Source of the DNA: Thermomonas beijingensis
GTDB lineage: Bacteria > Pseudomonadota > Gammaproteobacteria > Xanthomonadales > Xanthomonadaceae
Direction: 5' to 3'
Length of the DNA: 64,000 bases
Assembly (NCBI RefSeq): GCF_020034655.1
Contig: NZ_JAIQDJ010000004.1
Coordinates: 85,679 to 149,678 of the forward strand
The first letter of the stretch is position 1, and every line of letters starts with the position of its first letter. The notes under the pieces are model-generated. The model did no database searches and was not told the DNA's origin. It saw only the letters and a program-made list of their open reading frames with translations. A program made the position numbers and the translations under genes. Positions 47,982 to 58,957 of this stretch are shown one piece after another.

Positions 47982-50048
47982 ATGTCTTCCTCATGTTTCG
48001 CGACGGCACGGCCGTCGCGCTGCGCGCTTGCCTGTGCGCTTTCCATCTGCTTGTTCCCCGTCCTCGCCTGTGCCAATGGCGTGGATGGGACCGCCAAGAA
48101 TCTCGATCGCGTGGTGGTCATCGGCACACCCACGCAAGCGCTGACCTTCGAAACCGACCCCAAGCTGCCGCGCCAACCGGTGCCGGCCAGTGATGGTGCC
48201 GACTACCTCAAAACCATTCCCGGCTTTTCCGCCGTACGCAATGGCGGCAGCAATGGCGACCCGGTGCTGCGCGGCATGTTCGGTTCGCGCCTCAACCTGC
48301 TGAGCAACGACGGCGGCATGCCCGGCGCTTGCCCGGCGCGGATGGACAACCCGTTGTCCTATGTCGCCCCGGAAACCTACGACAGCCTGACCGTGATCAA
48401 AGGCCCGCAAACGGTGTTGTGGGGGCCGGGAGCATCGGCGGGCACGGTGCGCTTTCAGCGTGAAACCCCGCGCTTCGACGAACCCGGGCTGCGTGCACAA
48501 GCCAGTGTGCTGGGCGGCAGTTTTGGCCGGAATGATCAGCTGTTCGATATCACTGCCGGTGCACCCACGGGCTATGCGCGGGTGAGCGCCAATCGCTCGC
48601 AAGCGGGCGACTATGCCGATGGCAACGGTGCGCGCGTGCCGTCTGCATGGAAGAAATGGAATACCGATGCGGCGCTGGGTTGGACACCGGATGCAGACAC
48701 ATTGCTGGAAGTCTCCGCCGGGATTGGCAATGGCCAGGCGCGCTATGCCGCTCGCGGCATGGATGGTGCGCAGTTTCGCCGCGATAGCCTGGGCCTGCGC
48801 TTTGAAAAAGCGTTCGGCGGCATGCTGCGCAAGCTCACCGCCAGCGCCTATCGCAACGACGCCGATCATGTGATGGATAACTACACGCTGCGCGATCCCA
48901 ACCCGATGAGCACGATGCCGATGCCGATGGCGGCGAATGTGGAGCGGGTCACCAGCGGTGGACGCATCGCTGCGGATTGGGAATGGCATAGCTTCGCGCT
49001 GACGGCAGGTGTCGATGCACAGCGCAGTCAGCATCGTTCGCGCAGCGCGATGGGGCGGGGGATGTATGCCGCCAAACCGTGGGCGCAGGACGCACTGATG
49101 CGCTATCTTGGCGTGTTTGCCGAGGGCAACTGGACCTTGGCAGCGGGGCAGCACGTGATTGCGGGCGCGCGCATGGATCGGGCAGACGTGGTCGATCAGC
49201 GCAGCACTGCCGGGATGATGGGCATGCCCAATTCCACCTTCGGGCAGGCCCGTCGTGACACATTACCCAGCGGTTTCGTCCGCTATCAGCGCGACATTGC
49301 CGGCAGCGGTTTGGGTTGGTACGCGGGTGTGGGGCATGTGCAGCGCATGCCGGATTACTGGGAACTGTTTTCACCCAACAACGGGCCACTGGGCGCGCCG
49401 AACGCGTTTGCCGGTGTGCAGCCGGAAAAAACCACGCAACTGGATGTTGGTGCGCAGTGGCATGGCAAACGCAGCAATGCATGGGTGTCTGCGTATGCCG
49501 GGCGCATCCAGGACTACATCCTGTTCCGCTACATGAGTGGCGGCATGATGGGGATGACCAGCATCGCCTCCAATATCGATGCGCGCATCCACGGCTTCGA
49601 GGCGGGTGGCGAGCTGCGTCCGGGCAAGGACTGGACGCTGGCAGGCAACGTGGCGTGGGCATGGGGCGCGAATATGGGTGCGCAAACCCCCTTGCCGCAG
49701 ATGACACCGCTGGAAGGCCGTTTCAGCGCGGCATGGGACAACGGCCAGTGGAGTGCAGCGGTGTTGCTGCGTGCGGTGGCGGCGCAGTCGCGGGTCAGTT
49801 TGAATCAAGGCAATGTGACGGGTCGTGATCTTGGCCCCAGCGCAGGCTTTGCCACGCTGGCGCTGAACGCGGGCTATCGGCTCAATGCGCGGATGCAACT
49901 GACGACCGGCATCGATAATCTGTTCAATCGCACTTACAGCGAACATCTGAATCTGGCGGGCAGTGCGGATTTTGGCTATCCGGCGCTGCCGGTGCGCATC
50001 CATGAGCCGGGCCGCAACCTGTGGCTGAAACTCAACCTCGCGTTGTAA
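47982..50048 (+). CDS. TonB-dependent copper receptor (OprC/NosA-like)
   Basis: The 688-residue outer-membrane receptor has a signal peptide ending near VLACANG. The plug domain contains YLKTIPGFSAVRNGGSNGDP, and the C-terminal beta barrel ends in an aromatic-rich strand (LWLKLNLAL). NDGGMPGACPARMDNPLSY and methionine-rich stretches such as MSTMPMPMA fit copper receptors of the OprC/NosA group. The Met and Cys content suggests copper(I) contacts. It is flanked by DUF2946 and a PCu(A)C chaperone. Confidence 0.87.
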   Translation: MSSSCFATARPSRCALACALSICLFPVLACANGVDGTAKNLDRVVVIGTPTQALTFETDPKLPRQPVPASDGADYLKTIPGFSAVRNGGSNGDPVLRGMFGSRLNLLSNDGGMPGACPARMDNPLSYVAPETYDSLTVIKGPQTVLWGPGASAGTVRFQRETPRFDEPGLRAQASVLGGSFGRNDQLFDITAGAPTGYARVSANRSQAGDYADGNGARVPSAWKKWNTDAALGWTPDADTLLEVSAGIGNGQARYAARGMDGAQFRRDSLGLRFEKAFGGMLRKLTASAYRNDADHVMDNYTLRDPNPMSTMPMPMAANVERVTSGGRIAADWEWHSFALTAGVDAQRSQHRSRSAMGRGMYAAKPWAQDALMRYLGVFAEGNWTLAAGQHVIAGARMDRADVVDQRSTAGMMGMPNSTFGQARRDTLPSGFVRYQRDIAGSGLGWYAGVGHVQRMPDYWELFSPNNGPLGAPNAFAGVQPEKTTQLDVGAQWHGKRSNAWVSAYAGRIQDYILFRYMSGGMMGMTSIASNIDARIHGFEAGGELRPGKDWTLAGNVAWAWGANMGAQTPLPQMTPLEGRFSAAWDNGQWSAAVLLRAVAAQSRVSLNQGNVTGRDLGPSAGFATLALNAGYRLNARMQLTTGIDNLFNRTYSEHLNLAGSADFGYPALPVRIHEPGRNLWLKLNLAL

Positions 50049-50116
50049 TGCAGGCACACTGACGTCAAGCACCGCAGCGGTGCACGGCATCGCTGCGCTG
50101 CGTTCGGAGAACACAG

Positions 50117-50563
50117 ATGATGAAAACAATCGTGACGGGATTGCTGGTGCTGCTGCTGTCCTTGGCGGTATCGGCGGCGGATAAACGCGAAGTGCGGGTG
50201 GTCGATGCCTGGTCGCGTGCGGTACCGGTGGTTGCCCCGGTGGCTGGCGGCTTCTTTACCGTGGTCAACACGGGCAACGCGGAGGACCGCCTGCTGCGCG
50301 TGGAAAGCCCGATTGCCAAGCGCATCGAAATTCACGAAATGCGCAACGATGGCGGGGTGATGCGCATGCGCCAAATTACCGATGGGCTGATCGTACCTGC
50401 GCATGGGCAGCTGGAATTCAAACCCGGCAGCTATCACCTGATGTTGATTGGGCCAACACGAGCGCTGATCGAGGGTGATCATTTTGAGGCAGCGCTGGTG
50501 TTTCAACGCGCCGGCAAGGTGAAGGTGACATTTGCCGTGCGCGGGATCGGGGCCGGCGGCTAG
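50117..50563 (+). CDS. Periplasmic copper chaperone PCu(A)C
   Basis: The 148-residue protein has a signal peptide (MMKTIVTGLLVLLLSLAVSA) and the copper site formed by IEIHEMRNDGGVMRMR plus GSYHLMLIG. These give the H-M...M...HxM ligand set of PCu(A)C proteins. They deliver copper(I) to cytochrome oxidase CuA. Its place behind a copper receptor suggests transfer from outer-membrane uptake to the oxidase, which is inference. Confidence 0.9.
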   Translation: MMKTIVTGLLVLLLSLAVSAADKREVRVVDAWSRAVPVVAPVAGGFFTVVNTGNAEDRLLRVESPIAKRIEIHEMRNDGGVMRMRQITDGLIVPAHGQLEFKPGSYHLMLIGPTRALIEGDHFEAALVFQRAGKVKVTFAVRGIGAGG

Positions 50564-50640
50564 CCACAGCGGTTTCACTGCAGCTTGGCACTTGCAATGG
50601 ATTGTGGCTCGGATCCCGACGAACGGCGCTTGACTTTGTT

Positions 50641-50679
50641 GTTTACATTCGTAATCTAGAGAAAATTACGGGTGTAAAC
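50641..50679. promoter_or_regulatory. Tandem BlaI/MecI-type operator dyads
   Basis: Two dyads of the form TTAC-N4-GTAA lie at 50643-50654 and 50666-50677, with 23 bases between centres. The whole stretch is a 15-base inverted repeat with two mismatches and a nine-base spacer. It ends one base before the start codon, so it also covers the ribosome binding region. Repressors of this family bind TACA/TGTA half sites. Confidence 0.65.
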
Positions 50680-50680
50680 G

Positions 50681-51052
50681 ATGCAAATCAGCGAAGCCGA
50701 ATCGGTGGTGATGGATGTGCTCTGGCGGCAGCACCCGCTGGGTGCGGATGAGGTGGCGGCCGCGCTTGCCAGCCAGCAAGATTGGCAAGAGGCCACCATC
50801 AAGACCTTGCTCAATCGTCTGCTCAACAAGGGCGCGATCAGTGCGCAGAAAGAAGGGCGGCGCTATTTGTATTCGCCATTACTCAAGCGCGAAGACTGGG
50901 TGCTGAAGGAAAGTCGCGGCTTGCTGGATCGCTTGTTCGATGGCCGCGTTGCGCCGCTGGTGGCGCATTTTTCGCAGCATCAAGAATTGAGCCGCAACGA
51001 CATTGCCGAACTGCGCAAGTTGATCGAGGGCCTTGACGATGCCCAGCACTGA
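50681..51052 (+). CDS. BlaI/MecI family transcriptional repressor
   Basis: The 123-residue winged-helix protein has ISEAESVVMDVLWRQHPLGADEV, then ATIKTLLNRLLNKGAISAQKEGRRYLYSP, the BlaI DNA-binding layout. The C-terminal helices dimerise. In BlaR1/BlaI systems the sensor protease inactivates this repressor. It overlaps the M56 sensor gene and is preceded by two dyads, so it is probably autoregulated. Confidence 0.9.
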   Translation: MQISEAESVVMDVLWRQHPLGADEVAAALASQQDWQEATIKTLLNRLLNKGAISAQKEGRRYLYSPLLKREDWVLKESRGLLDRLFDGRVAPLVAHFSQHQELSRNDIAELRKLIEGLDDAQH

Positions 51053-52790
51053 ACTTTTGGCGGGGTTGTTGCAAGCCACTTTGGCGGGTAGTGCCGCCAT
51101 TGTCATGGTGCTGGCCCTGCGTCGACCACTGCGACGTGCGTTTGGGGTGGGTGTGGCGTATGCCGCGTGGTTGTTGGTACCTGCCGCGTTGCTGGCTAGC
51201 GTGCTGCCGGCACCGGTGGCGCAGTTGGCACCAGCACCATTGGCGCAGGTGTTGGTGATGCCGGCGCAATGGATGGTGGTACGTGCGGCCCCCGCTGTTG
51301 CTTGGTTGGATTGGCGCTGGGGTTTGGTTGCGATGTGGTTACTGGGTGCGGTTGCGTGTGGGCTGTGGATGTGGCGCGTGCAGACCAGGTTCCGCCGTAG
51401 TGTGACGCCACTGGTGCCGCACGCAGGTGTATGGCGCTCGCAGGCCGCCCGTGCGGGGCTGCCGGCCACATTGGGCTTGTGGCGGCCACAAGTGGTGTTG
51501 CCGGCGGATTTCGACACCCGTTTCAATGCCGAACAGCGTGCGCTGGTGCTGGCGCACGAGCACGCCCACATCGCACGCGGGGACTTGCGCAGCAACTTTG
51601 TTGCGGCAGTGCTGCGCTGCCTGTTTTGGTTCAACCCGTTATTTCACATCGCGGTCCTGCGCATGCGCAACGACCAAGAGCTGGCCTGCGATGCCGACGT
51701 GCTCGCCCGCCAACCGCATGCCCGTCGTTGCTATGGCGATGCGTTGTTGCAAGTTCAGTTGGTGATGCAAGCATCGCCGCTGGGCTGCCATTTTGGCTTT
51801 GGCCACCCACTCAAGGAGAGAATCGCAATGCTTGCAAAACCTGTTTCCACAACACAGCGCTGGCTGGGTCGCAGCGTACTGACATGCCTGTTGCTGGGCG
51901 GTGGCTATGCGGCTTGGGCGGCGCAGCCGGCTGTACCGTCGGTAGTTGTTCCGGCGGATGGTATCGCTGCCGATGTCGTGCTGCGGGTAGATGAGAATGC
52001 CCCGAAGGTGTTGCACGTGGTGAGCAAAGTAGGCAAGCCGTTCTCATTGGAAACGGATGCCAATGGCAGACGCTTCGTCATTGTTGGCACCGTGACCCGG
52101 GTCAAGCATCAAGGTAAGCCCGCATTGGCCCTGGTGCTGCGCATTGATGAAGATGGCAAACAGGTTGCAGAGCCAAAGTTAATCGCTCTGAACGGCAAGC
52201 CAGCGGCTATCCAGATTGGTTCTGTAGCTGTCGCGGAAAATGAAGGCAAGGCGTTCAAGGGGTTGCGGCTGGATGTCACATTGAATGATTTGGCGGCGAA
52301 GGAGTTACCCGTCAAGAGCGCAAACGCAGCGTCAATTGTCCCCGCATCGAAAGTGAAGCAGTTACAGCCCGGGCAGATAGATGCCGTCTCACGCACTGCA
52401 AATCCGCCGCAATATCCGAAAGATGCGTTGCAAAAAAACATCGGCGGAACCGTTGTGCTGGTTGTTGATATTGCCGCCAACGGCAGCGTCACTGGACTGA
52501 AGGTCGAACGCACATCCGGCAATGCGCAGCTGGATGCCGCCACTCTTGAAGCCGCACAGAAGTGGCGGTTCAAACCGGCGATGAAGAATGGAAAAGCGAT
52601 TGCCGGCAAGGTGCGGGTGCCGGTTGAGTTTCGGCCGGATGGTGCGTCAGCGGCCACCCGAGTCAAGCCCACCCGCCCTACTGCAATCGCTGTTGTGTTT
52701 TCGGCCAGCACCGGCTTGGCTGGCTACGACGCGATGCTGGCATCTTTGCGTGGCAGCTGGGCCACCGGGCCGCAGGAACAAGGCTGCTGA
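51039..52790 (+). CDS. BlaR1-like M56 metallopeptidase fused to a TonB C-terminal domain
   Basis: The 583-residue membrane protein has several helices in residues 1-110 and the M56 zinc site HEHAH at 173-177, with the later acidic ligand in NDQELACDAD. Another helix near 275-290 follows. After a linker of about 130 residues, the TonB-like domain at about 448-535 has NPPQYPKDALQKNIGGTVVL and AAQKWRFKPAMKNGK. There is no penicillin-binding sensor domain, so it is not a beta-lactam sensor of the BlaR1 type. The start overlaps the repressor gene by 14 bases. Confidence 0.88.
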   Translation: MPSTELLAGLLQATLAGSAAIVMVLALRRPLRRAFGVGVAYAAWLLVPAALLASVLPAPVAQLAPAPLAQVLVMPAQWMVVRAAPAVAWLDWRWGLVAMWLLGAVACGLWMWRVQTRFRRSVTPLVPHAGVWRSQAARAGLPATLGLWRPQVVLPADFDTRFNAEQRALVLAHEHAHIARGDLRSNFVAAVLRCLFWFNPLFHIAVLRMRNDQELACDADVLARQPHARRCYGDALLQVQLVMQASPLGCHFGFGHPLKERIAMLAKPVSTTQRWLGRSVLTCLLLGGGYAAWAAQPAVPSVVVPADGIAADVVLRVDENAPKVLHVVSKVGKPFSLETDANGRRFVIVGTVTRVKHQGKPALALVLRIDEDGKQVAEPKLIALNGKPAAIQIGSVAVAENEGKAFKGLRLDVTLNDLAAKELPVKSANAASIVPASKVKQLQPGQIDAVSRTANPPQYPKDALQKNIGGTVVLVVDIAANGSVTGLKVERTSGNAQLDAATLEAAQKWRFKPAMKNGKAIAGKVRVPVEFRPDGASAATRVKPTRPTAIAVVFSASTGLAGYDAMLASLRGSWATGPQEQGC

Positions 52791-52801
52791 GTTGCGTCCC
52801 A

Positions 52802-52840
52802 CTTGCGCGTCATCTTCGCCTCCGCGGGATGATGCGCAAG
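52802..52840. terminator. Long hairpin between convergent M56 and nuclease genes
   Basis: CTTGCGCGTCATC pairs with GATGATGCGCAAG over 13 bp including one G-U pair, with a 13-base loop. It lies in the 63-base convergent spacer and could stop transcription in both directions. No long T-run is present. Confidence 0.4.
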
Positions 52841-52853
52841 CTTCAGTGCAGCG

Positions 52854-54796
<1,943 letters not shown>

Positions 54797-54823
54797 TCGT
54801 ATTTTCCGCCATCGTTTCAGCAA

Positions 54824-54848
54824 AGCCCCGCCCCGTGCGGGGTTTTGT
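54824..54848. terminator. Bidirectional terminator after gap
   Basis: CCCCGC and GCGGGG form a 6-bp stem around CCCGT, with TTTTG following on the plus strand and a T-run on the minus strand. It suits both gap and the convergent gene. Confidence 0.6.
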
Positions 54849-54880
54849 GTGTTTGCTCAGCGCGTATCCTTGGCTGGATT

Positions 54881-56536
54881 TCAATCCAGCGGCAGCCGGA
54901 TGCGCTGCAACAGCACCCGATAACGCGGGTCGCTATGCAAATTACGCAAGGTTGGGTCGTATTTGATGTATTGCACCCCGGCATCGTATTGCACAATCGC
55001 GCGCTGCAGCCAAGCAAACGCATCGTCGCGCTGGTCGCGCCAAGCGAAGGCTTCGGCGATTTGGTAAGCACTGGTATGCGCTTGGGTGTCGGTTAATTCT
55101 TGAAGCGCTTGCAGCGATGCCGCCTCATGGCCAGCACTGAACGCCGCCATTGTCTGCCCGCACAGGCGAAAGGTGGCGTTGTCGGCCCGCGCATACCAGT
55201 GGTCAGCGGTTGCGGCATCGCCTTGCAACAAATACAACAGGCCCATGCCAACAGGTGCGCGGCCATGTTCGGGAGCGATATCCAAGGCACGATCCAACGC
55301 CGCACGCGCGCCGGCAAAATCGCCCAAGGCGATTTGGTAGCGGGATTGGATCTCCCACGCTTGCGCCGACAGCGGGTCTAGCCGGGTGGCCGCTTGCGCT
55401 TGGGTCAAGGCGTCTGCCAGCTTGCCTTGTGCGGCCAGCAAGCGGCTGTATTGCCACAGGCTCATCACATCGCCGGGGTTGAAGTGCAGAGCCTGGCGAA
55501 AATCACTGGCCCCGCCCTCCCAGTCGTGTTCAAACACAAAGCGCAGCACGGCACGTGCGGTGTAGGCCTCGCCCAGCGTTGGATCCAGTGTGACCGCCTG
55601 ATCCACCGTGGCCCGCGCCTGCGCCCGCAGCGCCAACATCTGTGCATCGGTTTGGGTGTAGTCCGCGGCATACGCATCGGCCAATGCCAAGCCCGCCAAT
55701 GCGGCGGCATAAGTGGGCTCCAGCGCGATGACTTTGCGGTATTCCTCACCGGCGCGACGAAAGCCCTCTTCGGTGGCACGATTGAGGAATTGTCGGCCCA
55801 GCAGAAAGTGGTTGTAGGCATCGGGGCCGGGCAGGTGGTGACCGGCATGGCTGGGCTGGTGCGATGGCAGCAGCTTCAGTTTGAGCGCCGCGACCACCGC
55901 TGCGGCAATCTCGTCTTGCACTGCGAAGATGTCGGTCAGCTGGCGGTCGTAGGTTTGTGACCACAGGTGATAGCCGCCACGGGTTTCGATCAACTGCGCG
56001 GTGATGCGCACGTGTGCGCCACTCTTGCGCACGCTGCCTTCCAGCACCGTGGCCACGTTCAATGCCTGCCCGATTTGCGCAATCGTGGCTTGGGTGTCCT
56101 TGAACGAAAACGACGAGGTGCGCCCGGCTACATGCAATTCAGGCACTTGCGCCAACAGGTTGAGTAGCTCCTCCGACAAACCATCGGAGAAATACTCTTG
56201 CTCTTTGTCCGAGCTCATATTGACCAGCGGCAACACCGCGATCGAGGCGGCAATCGGATCTGCGCTAGGGGATTCGGTTGCAGGGGCGCTGGCAGGTGCC
56301 GCCGGGATTTCTCGTTGCAAGCCCCGGTCAGTCCAGGCGTAGGTCCAGGCAAACATCATCGCCAACGGAAAGCCCAGCACGGCCAGCAGCACCAGCGCCC
56401 GCATCACCCAGGGCGGTATGCCAAAGGTGGGCAACAGCAGATCGGCGACTTGCAACAACAGCCAGCACAGCGCGGCGTAGGCAAGCGCCATGCGCAACAC
56501 GTTGCGGCGTTTGAGTTCAAACCACAGTGCCCGCAT
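54881..56536 (-). CDS. TolB-N-like and TPR membrane protein
   Basis: The 551-residue protein has two N-terminal membrane helices (about 15-35 and 45-63). A TolB N-terminal/FlgO-like domain follows, with SIAVLPLVNMSSDKEQEYFSDGLSEELLNLLA, typical of proteins often misnamed adenylate cyclases. From about residue 240 there are tetratricopeptide repeats. No cyclase catalytic domain is present. Related proteins occur downstream of LuxR or cyclase domains; here the sensory part is only the membrane region. Function unknown. Confidence 0.82.
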   Translation of the reverse strand: MRALWFELKRRNVLRMALAYAALCWLLLQVADLLLPTFGIPPWVMRALVLLAVLGFPLAMMFAWTYAWTDRGLQREIPAAPASAPATESPSADPIAASIAVLPLVNMSSDKEQEYFSDGLSEELLNLLAQVPELHVAGRTSSFSFKDTQATIAQIGQALNVATVLEGSVRKSGAHVRITAQLIETRGGYHLWSQTYDRQLTDIFAVQDEIAAAVVAALKLKLLPSHQPSHAGHHLPGPDAYNHFLLGRQFLNRATEEGFRRAGEEYRKVIALEPTYAAALAGLALADAYAADYTQTDAQMLALRAQARATVDQAVTLDPTLGEAYTARAVLRFVFEHDWEGGASDFRQALHFNPGDVMSLWQYSRLLAAQGKLADALTQAQAATRLDPLSAQAWEIQSRYQIALGDFAGARAALDRALDIAPEHGRAPVGMGLLYLLQGDAATADHWYARADNATFRLCGQTMAAFSAGHEAASLQALQELTDTQAHTSAYQIAEAFAWRDQRDDAFAWLQRAIVQYDAGVQYIKYDPTLRNLHSDPRYRVLLQRIRLPLD

Positions 56537-56670
56537 GCCTTGCTCCCCGCCGGTGTGCGCTAGCCGTATGTCAGTTGCTTGTCAGCTTGATGGTAGCCGA
56601 GGCCCATTGGCAATGGCAGGCGCAGATAATATGGGGAAGCGATGATCGTATTGTTTCCCCCTATACCAGC

Positions 56671-57117
56671 ATGAGCCGACACGTGGACACCACTCTCGCC
56701 CCCGACGCTGCCATCCCCAGCCATGCGCAAATCGCGACGCTGGTGGACTGCTTTTACGACAAGATTCAAGTGCACCCCACATTAGGTCCGGTGTTCAATG
56801 CCGCCGTGCACGACTGGCCCGCGCACAAGGCACTGCTAACCTCATTCTGGGGTTCGGTCATCTTGCGCGCGGCCAGCTATCGCGGCAATCCGATGGCAAA
56901 ACACCAGGGCCATGCCATCACTACCCAACACTTCATCGAATGGTTGGCGTTGTGGCGCGCCACTGCCGATGAGCTGCTCACCCCCACGCAAGCCGAATTG
57001 GTGCACGAATACGCCAGTCGCATTGGCCGCAGTTTGCGGTATGGGTTGGGGTTGCCGGAGCCGGGGCGGGCACCGATTCCATTGGGTCCACGGCTGCCGT
57101 TGCTGCGCGGGGGCTGA
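56671..57117 (+). CDS. Group III truncated haemoglobin
   Basis: The 148-residue protein has LVDCFYDKIQVHPTLGPVFNAAV then FWGSVILRAASYRGNPMAKHQGHAI, matching the group III truncated globin pattern FY..V..HP.LGP.F and FW....L....Y.GNP...H. The invariant histidine fits the haem ligand. ATG 56671 was chosen from homology. These globins are linked to oxygen or nitric oxide handling. The gene precedes a diguanylate cyclase by 85 bases in the same direction. Confidence 0.85.
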   Translation: MSRHVDTTLAPDAAIPSHAQIATLVDCFYDKIQVHPTLGPVFNAAVHDWPAHKALLTSFWGSVILRAASYRGNPMAKHQGHAITTQHFIEWLALWRATADELLTPTQAELVHEYASRIGRSLRYGLGLPEPGRAPIPLGPRLPLLRGG

Positions 57118-57202
57118 AGCGTCGATTTGCAGTCGGTCACGATCCGGCGATGTTGCCGCCAGACCGATGGCGTGCATGGTACAAAAGAGCTTAGGAGGGG
57201 CT

Positions 57203-58870
57203 GTGGCTGCATCGAAGTGGAGTCTGCGCAAACGATTGGCGCTGGGGCTGGTGCTGACCGCACTGCTGCCTGTGCTGTTGTTCAGCGTGGCCATGTTGTG
57301 GAGCCAATGGCAGCGCGACTCCAACGATTTGATGCTGCGTTTGGACGCCAATGCACGCTTGAGTGCCAGCCTTATCGATGAGTTTCTTGAATCACAACAG
57401 GCCGGTGTGCGGTTGTTGGCCGATCAAGTGGCTGATGATCAAGTTGTAAGCGGTGAGGAGTTGTCGCGGCTGCTGAAGATCTACCCCTCGATGTTGCGAG
57501 CATTGCATGTGGATGCGCATGGACGGGTCGTCATAATGCGCGATACGCGTTTGCGGGAGCAGCCGCAAGTGGTCGTCGATGTATCTGCTGAAGATTGGTT
57601 CAAGGTCAATCACAACCAGTTTCGTGCCTATATTTCAGACGCGTATCAACGCCCGATTTATGGCAGTGAAGTAGTGGTGGCGGTATCTGCGCCGTTGTTG
57701 CGTCAGGATCGCTTCGAGGGGGTGCTGCAGGCTGCCATTCCTGTCGAGAGCATCGCCCGCTTGAGTGCCGAAAGTTTGGCGCGCCGGAATTTCGAACTGC
57801 TATTGCTGGATCGCAGTAATCGCGTGGTGTACGCCGGCGCAGGACTCCGTTGGAAATCGTTGGATGACGCCGGCCGGCAGGGCATGGCACTACGCGAGAT
57901 GGCGCTCGCCGCAGATCACAGTGGGCGCGTAGAGCTCCGGCGCGACCTGCTGCGCGAGCCTGGCGATACCTATGTGGAAGCCGTGGCCATGCGTAACCAG
58001 TGGACGCTGGCACTGGTGGCGCCGCGCGAGATCTTGCTGGCACCGTTGCGGCCGCGCTTGTTGTTGCTGTTTGCGCTGCTGGCAGTGACCTTGCTGGGCA
58101 TGGTGTGGGCGCTGTGGCTGCAGCGACAAATGCTTCGGCACAATATCGGCTACCTGTTGGCCAGCCTGCATGGATATGCCTTGGGTGGCAAGTTGGATTC
58201 GGCGCTTCGTAGCCGCCTGCCAGAGGAGTTGCAGCCATTGGCGGACGGAATCGGCGAGCTGGGCGGGCGCATGAACAACGCCTTCGAGGAATTGAATCAG
58301 GTGTTGGGTGAGCGCGAGGCTGTGATCGAAGAGCGTACTGAATCGTTGCGGCAGGCTGTCCAAAAACTTGAGCTCATCAGCCGAACCGATGCGATGACTG
58401 GGTGCTTGAATTACCGTGGATTCGTCGAGGAGGGCGAACGTTTGTGGCAACAATTCAAGATCTCCGGCACGCCTTTGGCTGTGCTTGCACTCGATATCGA
58501 TTTTTTCAAGAGTTATAACGATCACTATGGTCATCTTGCGGGCGATAGTGCATTGCGGCGGTTCGCTGGCGCAGTGCGCAGTGCGCTGCTGCATGCCGAT
58601 GATGTTTTGGCGCGCCCCGGTGGCGAGGAGTTCACGGTGTTCTTGCCAGGCAGCACCATCGAGCAGGCGTTGCAGGTGGGGGAACGTGTGCGCTTGCGGG
58701 TGTTTGATGCTGACATCGCCCACGCCAAAGCACCCAGTGGGCGGCTGACGGTCAGTGTTGGCGTTGCGGTTTGCCAAACGGGTGATCGGGACATCGAGGC
58801 GCTCCTGCATCGTGCCGACGCCGCGCTGTACCGGGCCAAGGCGGCAGGCCGCAACGGCGTCAGTGCCTGA
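57203..58870 (+). CDS. Membrane diguanylate cyclase (sensor plus GGDEF)
   Basis: The 555-residue protein starts at GTG 57203 behind a very strong AGGAGGGG. One membrane helix (about 13-33) precedes a periplasmic Cache-like sensor domain (about 35-275), then a second helix and a short coiled linker. The GGDEF domain at about 390-555 has the active-site variant GGEEF at 473-477. The inhibitory RxxD site is replaced by HADD, so product feedback inhibition is probably absent. It synthesises cyclic-di-GMP in response to a periplasmic ligand that is not identified. Confidence 0.9.
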   Translation: MAASKWSLRKRLALGLVLTALLPVLLFSVAMLWSQWQRDSNDLMLRLDANARLSASLIDEFLESQQAGVRLLADQVADDQVVSGEELSRLLKIYPSMLRALHVDAHGRVVIMRDTRLREQPQVVVDVSAEDWFKVNHNQFRAYISDAYQRPIYGSEVVVAVSAPLLRQDRFEGVLQAAIPVESIARLSAESLARRNFELLLLDRSNRVVYAGAGLRWKSLDDAGRQGMALREMALAADHSGRVELRRDLLREPGDTYVEAVAMRNQWTLALVAPREILLAPLRPRLLLLFALLAVTLLGMVWALWLQRQMLRHNIGYLLASLHGYALGGKLDSALRSRLPEELQPLADGIGELGGRMNNAFEELNQVLGEREAVIEERTESLRQAVQKLELISRTDAMTGCLNYRGFVEEGERLWQQFKISGTPLAVLALDIDFFKSYNDHYGHLAGDSALRRFAGAVRSALLHADDVLARPGGEEFTVFLPGSTIEQALQVGERVRLRVFDADIAHAKAPSGRLTVSVGVAVCQTGDRDIEALLHRADAALYRAKAAGRNGVSA

Positions 58871-58957
58871 TGGCACAGGGCGGCGAAGCGCGGGATTTGA
58901 ACCTGCGCCAGTGCAACGCGACAATGGGCCTCCTTTTCGCACTGTGATGCCCCGCCC

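Noticed and set aside
50681..52790. Beta-lactam resistance sensor BlaR1
   Set aside because: The M56 domain and repressor match, but there is no penicillin-binding sensor domain and no beta-lactamase gene nearby.
54881..56536. Adenylate cyclase
   Set aside because: Proteins with this TolB-like and TPR layout are often named cyclases, but no class III cyclase catalytic domain is present.
58885..58925. tRNA-like T-arm on the minus strand before pgk
   Set aside because: The loop TTCAAAT looks tRNA-like, but the stem has a mismatch. The bases after it neither pair with an acceptor arm nor end in CCA, and a full tRNA would run into the pgk start.
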